A program made the position numbers and the translations under genes. The notes under the pieces were generated by a model. It made no database searches and had not been told where the DNA came from. It saw nothing but the letters and a program-made list of their open reading frames with translations. Below, piece after piece: positions 56,499-64,000 of a stretch of DNA of 64,000 nt. The stretch lies in the NCBI RefSeq assembly GCF_026342835.1, contig NZ_JAPEMI010000002.1, positions 62,001 to 126,000 of the forward strand, in the 5' to 3' direction. Within the stretch, counting starts at the first letter, position 1, and every line of letters begins with the position of its first letter. The stretch is from Streptomyces sp. NBC_00154 (GTDB lineage Bacteria > Actinomycetota > Actinomycetes > Streptomycetales > Streptomycetaceae).

Positions 56499-57125
56499 AT
56501 GACACTTGCGCTCCTGCACACCTCCCCGGTCCACGTCCCGGTCTTCGAGGCGCTCCGCGACGCCGACCACCCCGGTCTCGCCCTGCGGCATCTCGTGCAC
56601 GAGGACCTGCTCGCCCGTGCCCGGGACGCAGGTCCGGACGCGGTGCGGGGCGAGATCGGGGCGCTGCTCGCGGGAGCGGTCGCCGAGGGTGCGACCGCGG
56701 TGCTCTGCACCTGTTCGACGATCGGCGCGGTCGCCGAGTCCGCCGCGGAGTCGCTCGGCGTCCCCGTCCTGCGCGTCGACCGTCCGATGGCGGCGGCCGC
56801 CGCCACGTGGGACCGGGTGGTGGTCCTCGCGGCGATCGACGACACCCTGCCGCCGACGCTCGCCCTGCTCACCGAGGAGGCCGGCAATCGGTGCGTGGAC
56901 ATTCGCACGGTGCTGGTGGACGGCGCATGGGCGCGGTTCCGGGCCGGTGACCGTGACGGTTACCTCGACCTGGTGGCGGCGGCCGCCGACCGGGTGACGG
57001 ACGCCGATGTGATCGTGCTGGCCCAGGCATCCATGGCCGATGCCGCCACCCGCACAGCCACCCGGATACCGGTCCTCTCCAGCCCCCGACCCGGGCTCTC
57101 CGCCGCGGCCGCCGCGGCGGGTTGA
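56499..57125 (+). CDS. Asp/Glu/hydantoin racemase-like protein
   Basis: The 208-residue protein resembles the aspartate/glutamate racemase superfamily: LALLHTSPVHVPVFEALRDA, a Cys-containing VLCTCSTIGAVAE and VIVLAQASMADA where the second Cys of racemases is replaced by Ser/Ala. It may be a non-racemase isomerase or decarboxylase. It follows the small GNAT gene by 49 bp on the same strand. The Asp theme with PanD is suggestive only. Confidence 0.75.
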   Translation: MTLALLHTSPVHVPVFEALRDADHPGLALRHLVHEDLLARARDAGPDAVRGEIGALLAGAVAEGATAVLCTCSTIGAVAESAAESLGVPVLRVDRPMAAAAATWDRVVVLAAIDDTLPPTLALLTEEAGNRCVDIRTVLVDGAWARFRAGDRDGYLDLVAAAADRVTDADVIVLAQASMADAATRTATRIPVLSSPRPGLSAAAAAAG

Positions 57126-57244
57126 GCCGCCGTACGGGTTCTCGTCCGACGGTACGGAACTCGTACGTATGGACTCGGCAGGCGAGGGCAGCCGCTCCGG
57201 GAGACGGTGGACTCGAGATCTGCCCGAACCTTCGGAGGCCCGAG

Positions 57245-57448
57245 ATGACCAACCCGTATCCCGACCCCATTCCACCCGCGCCGACCCCCGGCCCCATGCC
57301 GGGACCGCCGTCGCCGCTGCCCGAGCCGGCGCCCGCGCCGCCCGTCCCCGGCCCTGTGCCGCCCGGTCCGTCGCCCCACCCGATTCCGCAGCCGCCGCGG
57401 CCCGAGCCGGTGCCGGAGCCGGAGCCGTCGCCCCAGCCGCCCGGATGA
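57245..57448 (+). CDS. 67-residue proline-rich peptide
   Basis: An ATG preceded by CGGAGG opens MTNPYPDPIPPAPTPGPMPG, a frame made almost entirely of Pro, Gly, Glu and Ala with no hydrophobic segment. Such small proline-rich ORFs are common in Streptomyces annotation. The ribosome site supports expression; the function is unknown. Confidence 0.55.
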   Translation: MTNPYPDPIPPAPTPGPMPGPPSPLPEPAPAPPVPGPVPPGPSPHPIPQPPRPEPVPEPEPSPQPPG

Positions 57449-57476
57449 CGGGGCCGGTCCGTACCGCCGCGACCTG

Positions 57477-58859
57477 CTACCGGTCGCGCCGCGGTCCGAG
57501 CCCGAGGAGCGAATCGGCGTGGCCGGCGCCGCTCTCCTCGGCGATCGAGTCCAGCGACTGCGCATCACGCACCGGCGCGAAGCGCACCGTGTCCCCGTCC
57601 GAGCTGTCGTCCCCGCCGTCGCCGACCGTGCTGAAGCCGTACACGGCGGGGCGCGGCAGGCTGTTGTACGCCCACGGTGTGGAGAAGTAGTACGCGCCCG
57701 TGTCGTACAGCACCACGAAGTCGCCCTCCCGCAGCTCCGGCAGCTCCCGGGCGTGCGCGACGACATCACCGGCGAAGCAGCACGGCCCCGCGATGTCCTG
57801 GACCAGCGGCGGGCCCTCCTTGGGCCGCCCCTCGGCGTCGAACGCCCCCGCCCGCAGGGGCCAGGCGTCAGGCATGAAGACGGTACGGGTGGCGATCTGC
57901 GCCCCCGCGTGGGTGAGCGCGATACGGCGGCCCCCCGCATCCTTTGTGTACTCGACGAGCGCCCCGATGAACCCGTTCTTGGCGAGCAGCGACCGGCCGA
58001 ACTCGGTGACCAGCCCGTAGCGGCCGTCGAAGAGACCCGGCACCGCCGCCCGCAGCGCCGCCGCATAGGCGGCGAAGGTGGGCCGTACGGAGTCGTCGTC
58101 GAAGTTGACGGGAAGGCCGCCGCCGATGTCGATGCTGGTGACCTGCGGGGTGCCGAGCGTCTTGTTGATCTCCTCGGCGAGCTCGTACATCTCCGCGACA
58201 CCGGCCGCGATCAGCTCCAGCGAACAGCCCTGGGAACCGACATGGGCATGCAGCTGGGTCAGCCAGGAGTGCTCGGCGAAGGCCTGTACGACACGCTCGC
58301 GCGCGCCGGGGTCGAGCAGCGCCACGCCGAACTTGGAGGTCGACGTGGCGGTGCTCATCGCCCCGATGGAGCCGCCGCCCACCTGCGGGTTGACGCGTAT
58401 CCCGATGACGGAGGCCGAGCTGCTGGGCCGCAGTGAGGCGATCCGGCGTACCTCGTCGAGGCTGTCGGCGTTGAGCGCCACGCCGAGCGCGAGCGCCTGA
58501 CGGATCTCGTCACGGGTCTTGGCGGGGGAGTCGAGCACGATGGACGAGGGCGCGAAACCGGCGTCGAGAGCGATTCTCAGCTCACCCGGGCTGGCGACCT
58601 CGCACCCCATGCCGCAGTCGGCGAGCAGCCGCAGTACGGGGACCAGCGACGCGGCCTTGGCGGCGAACGTGTGCAGCACGCCGGGAGTCCCGGCGAACGC
58701 GTCCTGGAGGGCGGCGACCGAGTCGCGCACCCCGTCGGTGTCGATGAACCCGGCGACGGGCCGGGACTCGCCGAGCAGCCCGGCGCCGACGGCGTGGCGG
58801 ACCGCGGCGGCGACACGCGCGGAGGACGGAGGGTCGGGAGCGGGCGCGGTGAGAGGCAT
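57477..58859 (-). CDS. Fold-type III PLP decarboxylase (DapDC/ornithine-decarboxylase-like)
   Basis: The 460-residue protein has the alanine-racemase-like barrel with the PLP lysine in HTFAAKAASLVPVLRLL, then CEVASPGELRIALDAG, the GGGLPV phosphate loop, and CCFAGDVVAHARELPELREG plus DTGAYYFST at the carboxy domain. It is close to diaminopimelate decarboxylase but probably acts on a different amino acid or in natural-product formation. The ATG lacks a good ribosome site, so an upstream start is possible. It converges with the proline-rich gene. Confidence 0.87.
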   Translation of the reverse strand: MPLTAPAPDPPSSARVAAAVRHAVGAGLLGESRPVAGFIDTDGVRDSVAALQDAFAGTPGVLHTFAAKAASLVPVLRLLADCGMGCEVASPGELRIALDAGFAPSSIVLDSPAKTRDEIRQALALGVALNADSLDEVRRIASLRPSSSASVIGIRVNPQVGGGSIGAMSTATSTSKFGVALLDPGARERVVQAFAEHSWLTQLHAHVGSQGCSLELIAAGVAEMYELAEEINKTLGTPQVTSIDIGGGLPVNFDDDSVRPTFAAYAAALRAAVPGLFDGRYGLVTEFGRSLLAKNGFIGALVEYTKDAGGRRIALTHAGAQIATRTVFMPDAWPLRAGAFDAEGRPKEGPPLVQDIAGPCCFAGDVVAHARELPELREGDFVVLYDTGAYYFSTPWAYNSLPRPAVYGFSTVGDGGDDSSDGDTVRFAPVRDAQSLDSIAEESGAGHADSLLGLGPRRDR

Positions 58860-58960
58860 ACGGCGAGAGTCGGTGATGGGAGCCCCGCAGGTCTCTGTCG
58901 GACGGGACAGGATCGGTGTCGGTCCTTGGCCGTGAACGGTTGTAGCAATACAGGACAAAT

Positions 58961-59080
58961 CTATCCGCTGAGGCGGACGGCGGAAGTGATGAGCAGCCGG
59001 GTGTCGGGGTCGCCTAGATCGACGCCGAACCGCTCCCGGGCGCGGCGCAGCCGGTACCGCAGGGCGTGCGAGGGAGGACG
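58961..59080 (-). pseudogene. Carboxy-terminal remnant of a PucR-type regulator
   Basis: The last 38 or so codons before the stop at 58961 read HALRYRLRRARERFGVDLGD then PDTRLLITSAVRLSG, the HTH end of PucR/CdaR regulators. Upstream the text loses protein character and changes frame. Only this scrap survives, in the 330-bp gap between the PLP decarboxylase and the XRE-TPR gene. Confidence 0.6.
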
Positions 59081-59192
59081 AGCCGCCGGGCCGCCCGTGC
59101 GCCATCGCCCGACGCGTCCACAGGGGCGGCGAGCGAGCGGACCAGCTCGCCGCCGGTCGCCCTGCGGCATGCACCGCCCCGCGCACTGCGCT

Positions 59193-60611
59193 CTACGAGG
59201 TCGGCGGGCGCACCGGCGCCGGACCCAGCGTCGTGCTGCCGGGCGCCGCCCGGTGGCCGAGGCCGGTCCGGTACGCGTCCATCGCGGCCTCGGTACGCCC
59301 GGCCCGCCGCAGCAGATCCCCGAGAAGCCGGCAGATGTCCGCAAGGTCACCGGCGGCGCCTGCCCGCTCCAGCAGGCCGAGCGCGGTGACGTAATGCTCC
59401 TCGGCGCGGTCGAGGTCGCTCCGCTCCTCGGCGATCAGGCCGAGCAGCCGGTGCACGCCGCCCGCATGGACCGACCCCCGGTCCGCCTGCAGTTCGCCCA
59501 ACAGCCGCAGCAGCAGCGCCTCCGCCTCCTGTCGCTTGCCGAGTCGGCGTAGGACATCTGCGAGTTCCACCTCGACCTGCGCCGTGTAGAGCGCGGCCCG
59601 CTTCGACGCCAGCATGTCGCGGGCGGCGCGCAGTTCGGTCTCGGCGCCGGACAGATCGCCGTCCTGCGCATGGACGTAGCCGCGCATCCAGTGGCAGTGC
59701 GCCATCTCCGTACGGATCTGCAGCTGTTGGTAGATCTCGGCTGCTTTGGCGAGCGAGGCGTCGGCCTCCTGTGTGCGACCGGCCGCGATGAGCGTACGGG
59801 CGACGCCCCGGTGCAGCCCGGCGACCAGCTCCGGGTCGGACACCTGGGGAGCCAGGGCCAGGGCCAGTTCGCCGGCCTGCGCGGCACGGGCGTGGGCGCC
59901 CATGTCCATGTAGGGGGCGATCGCGGCCGTGTACAGGAGCAGGAGGGCGCCGGGGTCCTGCAGACCGGAGGCGTTCAGTTCGTCGATCGCGCTCTCCAGC
60001 AGATAGCAGGCGTACCGGAGTTCACCCGCCAGGAGGTGCGCGACGGCCCGGCCGCGCACCGCCGGCGCGCGCTGCGGGAGCGGGGCGTCCGCAAGCAGCT
60101 TCTCCGCGGCCTCGAAGCGCTCGCGGGCCACCGGCAGCTCGCCCGTCTCCAGCGCGCACTGCCCGAGCCCCAGCAGAGCCGTGGCGCGTTCGCCGTCGAG
60201 GCCGAGCTGTTCGGCCTCGGCGAGCAGCCTGGTGTAGTCGGCCACGGCGTCCTCGGCGGCGCCGGTGGCCAGGGTCCGCTGGGCTTCGACAAGTTTCAGC
60301 CGCAGGTCGGTGGCGAGATGGGCGGGACGTCCCGTCTCCAGCTCCTCGTACGTCACCCCCAGACGCTCGGCGAGATGACGTATGGCAGCCTCCGAGGGGC
60401 GGACCCGGCCCGCCTCCAAGGTGGAGATGTACGCCGGGGTGTAGGCGGGTTCGGCCAGCTGACGCTGGGTGAGGCCGCGCTCCGTACGCAGTCGGTGCAC
60501 GCGTCGTCCGACGGCGCCCGGGTCGTCGGACGACGCACGCCGGGCCCCCTGTTCGCCCCCGTCGCTCGGCTTCTGCCCGGTGTCCGTCCCTGCGGTGTGC
60601 TTCGCGGCCAC
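59193..60611 (-). CDS. XRE-family HTH regulator with TPR repeats
   Basis: The 472-residue protein begins at a GTG with GGAGGG upstream. It has a Cro/CI-type HTH (about residues 33-90: GRRVHRLRTERGLTQRQLAE, YTPAYISTLEAGRVRPSEAA). Many degenerate tetratricopeptide repeats follow to about residue 450. Proteins of this build bind signalling peptides or partner proteins and often act as pleiotropic regulators in Streptomyces. The IS1380 element stands immediately upstream in its promoter region and may affect its expression. Confidence 0.9.
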   Translation of the reverse strand: MAAKHTAGTDTGQKPSDGGEQGARRASSDDPGAVGRRVHRLRTERGLTQRQLAEPAYTPAYISTLEAGRVRPSEAAIRHLAERLGVTYEELETGRPAHLATDLRLKLVEAQRTLATGAAEDAVADYTRLLAEAEQLGLDGERATALLGLGQCALETGELPVARERFEAAEKLLADAPLPQRAPAVRGRAVAHLLAGELRYACYLLESAIDELNASGLQDPGALLLLYTAAIAPYMDMGAHARAAQAGELALALAPQVSDPELVAGLHRGVARTLIAAGRTQEADASLAKAAEIYQQLQIRTEMAHCHWMRGYVHAQDGDLSGAETELRAARDMLASKRAALYTAQVEVELADVLRRLGKRQEAEALLLRLLGELQADRGSVHAGGVHRLLGLIAEERSDLDRAEEHYVTALGLLERAGAAGDLADICRLLGDLLRRAGRTEAAMDAYRTGLGHRAAPGSTTLGPAPVRPPTS

Positions 60612-60745
60612 TGAGTCACCCTCCTGCTTCTCACATCTCACCCTGCGCCCCATGAGGGGCAGTTGACCGGTTACGAACACCAACCACGGTCCGTCCGGGC
60701 CTTGTTCCGCGTCCGACGCACCTCTAGGTTAAGCCTCGCGCTAAG

Positions 60746-60759
60746 CCTTGATCCACCGA
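60746..60759. repeat. IS1380 left terminal inverted repeat
   Basis: CCTTGATCCACCGA; target duplication CTAAG directly to its left. Confidence 0.9.
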
Positions 60760-60900
60760 GGTGGTTTGAGAGTGGTCTTTTGATCGGCTTCGGGTCGGGT
60801 GGCCGGGTGAGGGCAGCTTGTGTCCGCTGGTCTGCCCAGCATTTCCACGGTTCGGTTCCGGTCGGGCCCTTGCGGGCGGGGCGGGCAGGGGCTGTTCGTA

Positions 60901-62292
60901 TCAGCCGGCCGGTCCGTGGGCGGTGGAGAACAGGTGTGTCCAGGCGTGCTGCCAGGGCCAGTTGTGCGGTAGGTGCAGGGTGATGCGGCGGCCGGAGCGG
61001 GCGATCCGGGCCGGAACGTGGACCAGGTGGGTGCGGATCGTGGCGGTGGTGGCCCTGGCGTGGAAGGCGGAGGCCTGTGCGCCGGTGGCCCGCAGCAGGT
61101 TGTAGGTCATCGCCCACAGGGTGAGCCATGCGGCGTTGGCGTGGAAGTGTGCGGAGGGCAGGTGGGCCAGGGCAGAGGCTTTGCTGTCGGCGATGACCTG
61201 CTCGATGACCGCGTGGTGACGGTGTTCGCGTTCGGCCTGGAGGGTCTGTGCGGGCTGGTCGGTGAAGAACGGGTGGTAGCGCCAGACGGGAAACAACTCG
61301 CCCTGCTCACCCACAACGGCGGGTTTGGCCAGGTCGCGGACCCGGCGCACGATCAGCCGCGCGGTGACCCGCTCTGCTTTTGTGCGGCTGGCGAACGCGG
61401 TGTAGGCGGGGATCTCGGCGACTTCGGCGTCCGAGATGAGTTCACCGGTTGCGGGATCGGGCACCGCGGTCGGGTACGTGATCTGCTGCCAGGCCTGGTC
61501 GGGGAGGGTGTGGATGGCCCGTTTGATGGAGGGGTTCATCCCGCAGGTGATCGAGAAGTGGGCTCCGGCCCGGCGGCAGGCGGCGATCACCCCGGCGTTG
61601 TAGAACTGCGAGTCCGCTCGCAGGATCCGGGTGCCGGTGCAGCCCGCCTCGACGGCGGTGGCCAGCGCCTCACTGACGAATTTCGGGGCCCCACGGGAAT
61701 CGGCTGCCTTGCCGCGGCGCATCCGTACTGTTGCGATCACCGGCCGGGAGGTGGGGGTGCAGATCGTGGCAAGCAGGGGGTGCAGGGTGCGGATGCCCTT
61801 GAACCGGCCGTACTCGGCGCCCTGCTTGGCCCGGCCGTAGACCCGCTTGTGGGTGGAGTCGACATCAATGAACACCATCTGATCGGCGCCGGGAAGCAGC
61901 GGGGTGTGCGCGGCCAGTTGACCGAGGAACCTGCGGTGGACAGCGTGGAGTTGGAGTGCGTGACCGTGGGTGAACGCGCGAAGGAACGTGCCCAGCGTGG
62001 ACGGCGCACGAACCCCTCGGAACAGGGCGGGCATCGCGCCGTGCCGCAGCACGTGGAGGTCGTCGATGCTGTCCGCGCCCGCCGCCATGCCGGCCACGAT
62101 GCTGCTGACCTTGGCGCCCGCCGACGCACCCGCGCCGTTCGTCGTCCCGCTCAGCTCCACCTTCTGCGTCACCAGGCCCGACAGCCCACACCGTTCGGCC
62201 AGCCGCATCACCGGAACCAGCCCGGCAAGCGCGACCAGATTCGGGTCATCGAACGCAGCGGAGACCGCCGCTGGAGTATGGGAAACTTGCAT
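60901..62292 (-). CDS. IS1380-family transposase
   Basis: The 463-residue DDE transposase starts MQVSHTPAAVSAAFDDPNLV. It shows the first Asp in MVFIDVDSTHKRVYGRAK, the second in ILRADSQFYNAGV, and a carboxy HHAVIEQVIADSKASALAHL region with the Glu. Length and motifs suit an intact IS1380-type enzyme. The ATG follows in the element's interior; in-frame codons upstream are less likely. Confidence 0.92.
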   Translation of the reverse strand: MQVSHTPAAVSAAFDDPNLVALAGLVPVMRLAERCGLSGLVTQKVELSGTTNGAGASAGAKVSSIVAGMAAGADSIDDLHVLRHGAMPALFRGVRAPSTLGTFLRAFTHGHALQLHAVHRRFLGQLAAHTPLLPGADQMVFIDVDSTHKRVYGRAKQGAEYGRFKGIRTLHPLLATICTPTSRPVIATVRMRRGKAADSRGAPKFVSEALATAVEAGCTGTRILRADSQFYNAGVIAACRRAGAHFSITCGMNPSIKRAIHTLPDQAWQQITYPTAVPDPATGELISDAEVAEIPAYTAFASRTKAERVTARLIVRRVRDLAKPAVVGEQGELFPVWRYHPFFTDQPAQTLQAEREHRHHAVIEQVIADSKASALAHLPSAHFHANAAWLTLWAMTYNLLRATGAQASAFHARATTATIRTHLVHVPARIARSGRRITLHLPHNWPWQHAWTHLFSTAHGPAG

Positions 62293-62400
62293 CTCGGAAG
62301 TGCCTTGCCGATCGTGCGTGCTGGAAGCCTCAAGAACTCCCATCATCGCAGGTCACAAGGCACTTCCTTGTTTCCCGAAGAGTCATCCACAGCCATCAGA

Positions 62401-62414
62401 TCGGTGGATCAAGG
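62401..62414. repeat. IS1380 right terminal inverted repeat
   Basis: TCGGTGGATCAAGG, the reverse complement of the left end; target duplication CTAAG directly to its right. Confidence 0.9.
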
Positions 62415-62497
62415 CTAAGTCGATTTAACCCACAAGTTAATCGACGGTTGCGCCGACTCGCGTCCGCCCGAAGTCCGAGGCTCTCAAGGAGTTCTAC

Positions 62498-64000
62498 ATG
62501 CGCATACGTCCAGGCACGCGCCGAACGGCAGGATCGGTGGCGGGACTCGCCCTCGCCGGCCTGCTGGCAGCGACTGCCGCCGGCACCGCCCCCGCGGAAG
62601 CCGCCCCGACCGGGAACGGCCGAGGGGGAAGCCACCGGGTCGAATACTTCCCGCAGCCCGGCGGCGCCGGGAGGACCGTCGAGGTCCCGGCCGACACACC
62701 CGCGCGGACCGGTCGGAGCTCCGGGGCGTCCCTGAGCGCCGCCGAGGCCGCTGTGGACGGTACGGTCGGCGAGCAGGCCGTGACCGGATCGACCGACGAC
62801 CGGCTCGATGTCGTGATCATCGGGGACGGCTACACGGCCGACCAGCAGGACGACTTCCACGCGGACGCCACCGCCAAGTGGGCCGACATCACCGCCATGG
62901 AGCCGTACCGGAGCTACCAGAACCTGTTCAACGTCTGGACCGTCGACGCCGTCTCCAACGAGTCCGGCATCAGCGGCGATCCGGGCGCCGACGTCGTCAA
63001 GGACACAGCGCTTTCCAGCTACTTCTGGTGCGCGGACACCGAGCGCCTGGTCTGCACCGACATCGACAAGGTGGCGTCGTACGCGGCCGAGGCGCCCGCC
63101 GCCGACCTCGTCGTCGTCATCGCCAACTCCACCAAGTACGGCGGTGCCGGCTACTCCGGTCTGCAGGCCGAGGGGTACCCGTTCAACGGCGTGTCCACCC
63201 TCTCCTCCGACCACGCGTCGTCGAGCATGATCGCCGCCCATGAGATCGGCCACTCGGTGGGTCTGCTGGAGGACGAGTACACGTACCGTTCCTGGGCAGT
63301 GAGCAGGAGTGAGTCCTGACTCACCGGCGCGCCCCGAACGGTGTTGGGCGCGCTGGTCCTCCGCTTTCGCGTCCCGGTCGGCGACGCATATCCCGTATGC
63401 GGTCCGTCCCGGGCGGGCGGCATCCCTACGACCTGGCCATATGGGTGTGGCTAGAGGCGACGGGGAGGCCCCGAACCATCTCGCTGGTGACACGGGGGCC
63501 CCGACCGCTGACGCCACACCCGGCGTCCCAGATCGCACCGAGAACATTACGCACACCCCGCCAGCCATGCCCACAGACCGTCGCACCGTTCACTCAATCG
63601 TGCCCATGTTTGCCAAAGCAGCTTGTGTGCCCAGCAGTTGTGAACCCCTCGTACGGCGCCTGGACGGGCGGCGAGACGGACGGCCCCAACTCCACCACGT
63701 ACACACCGGCGCAGCTCATCGAGAAGCGGGCCAAGTGGTACCGCTGGCTGGGGCAGAGCGACCCGACGGGCTCCACGGTCGGCACGTACGAGGGGAGCGC
63801 CTACTACCCGTACGGCATCTACCGGCCGACCTCCACGTCGATCATGCGTGAGCTGTCCAGCACCGACTTCAACCTGCCCGGACGCGAGGCGATGATCGCC
63901 GGCTTCTACCGTGCGGGCAACGCGCTCAGCACCACCCTCGACACGAACACCGCGGTCAAGCGCGGCAAGCGGATCCCGGTCAGCCTGGCCATGGGTACCA
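62498..64000 (+). pseudogene. Secreted M64-type metallopeptidase, interrupted and cut by window end
   Basis: The 5' part (62498-63286) encodes a Sec signal (SVAGLALAGLLAATAAGTAP), a propeptide and the peptidase M64 domain: LDVVIIGDGYTADQQDDFHA and the zinc motif AAHEIGHSVGLLEDEY. It then runs into foreign DNA and stops at 63319. The text resumes in another frame at 63643 (NPSYGAWTGGETDGPN, then KWYRWLGQSDPTGSTVGTYE and NLPGREAMIAGFY), the normal continuation of the family, and remains open to the window edge. The enzyme would have cleaved extracellular proteins. As it stands only a truncated product without the carboxy half can form. Confidence 0.85.
63287..63642. mobile_element. About 350-bp non-coding insertion in the M64 gene
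   Basis: The block separates two halves of the peptidase domain. It has no protein-like frame. Short inverted termini CTGGGCA (63292-63298) and TGCCCAG (63628-63634) and a hairpin gtgagt-cctg-actcac (63309-63324) suggest a MITE-like or decayed IS element of about 343 bp. A target duplication is not clear. Confidence 0.55.

Larger units (their letters stand above)
60746..62414 (-). mobile_element. IS1380-family insertion sequence (1669 bp)
   Basis: The element has 14-bp perfect terminal inverted repeats (CCTTGATCCACCGA at 60746-60759; complement at 62401-62414) and encodes one transposase. It is flanked by the 5-bp direct duplication CTAAG (60741-60745 and 62415-62419). All parts are intact, implying a recent and perhaps active insertion. 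Before insertion the site read GTTAAGC…CTAAGTCG just upstream of the M64 peptidase gene. Confidence 0.92.

Overview
The window is very GC-rich, and its genes have the strong third-position G/C bias typical of actinomycetes. Gene content points to a Streptomyces chromosome: twin-arginine secreted polysaccharide lyases, a high-affinity actinobacterial [NiFe]-hydrogenase locus, DUF6230/DUF6114 membrane proteins, PadR/TetR/MarR/XRE-TPR regulators, an IS1380-type element and many decayed genes. Species assignment is inference. No rRNA, tRNA or CRISPR array was found by reading.

Region 1 (1-12.2 kb) is a polysaccharide-use locus. It holds two tandem family-8 polysaccharide lyases (the first cut by the window edge), remnants of two small secreted-protein genes, and a minus-strand operon of regulator, sugar-binding lipoprotein, two permeases, a D-2-hydroxyacid dehydrogenase and a phosphodiesterase-HAD fusion. 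The likely flow is extracellular cleavage, ABC uptake and intracellular dephosphorylation/reduction under a DeoR-HTH/LacI-type regulator. A 12-bp motif recurs near that regulator.

Region 2 (12.2-19.7 kb) is scarred by insertion. An ABC exporter gene survives only as its 3' end (13362-13490) and its 5' end (18910-19281). Between them lie a degenerate tyrosine recombinase and partner, an IS-associated ORF, a MarR-MFS pair, a DUF1330 gene broken by an 83-bp tandem duplication, and an S1-like/SUKH-3 protein now fused in frame to the ABC amino terminus.

Region 3 (19.7-28.8 kb) carries an NAD-kinase-like/SPFH pair, an SDR, a TetR gene divergent from a PAP2-EamA pair across an elaborate inverted repeat, a FadH-type reductase with PadR, and DoxX.

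Region 4 (29.0-44.4 kb) is a complete hydrogenase locus: hypX, small and large subunits, a NifU-like protein, three uncharacterised conserved proteins, a maturation protease, a 34-residue membrane peptide and hypABFCDE. Most junctions are overlapping stop/start codons. The small subunit has no Tat signal and carries the C-x-x-D proximal-cluster motif of the oxygen-tolerant group 1h (formerly group 5) enzymes used to oxidise atmospheric hydrogen.

Region 5 (44.4-64 kb) mixes gene remains (a P450, a PP2C phosphatase, a PucR regulator) with intact genes: an MT0933-type small protein, GNAT, UspA, a slipin, a glycine-rich secreted protein, a HAD phosphatase, the DUF6230/DUF6114 pair, a Tat-secreted GxGYxYP glycoside hydrolase-like protein, panD with a small GNAT and a racemase-like gene, a PLP decarboxylase and an XRE-TPR regulator. 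An IS1380 element with a 5-bp target duplication sits just upstream of an M64 metallopeptidase gene, which is itself broken by about 350 bp of non-coding DNA.
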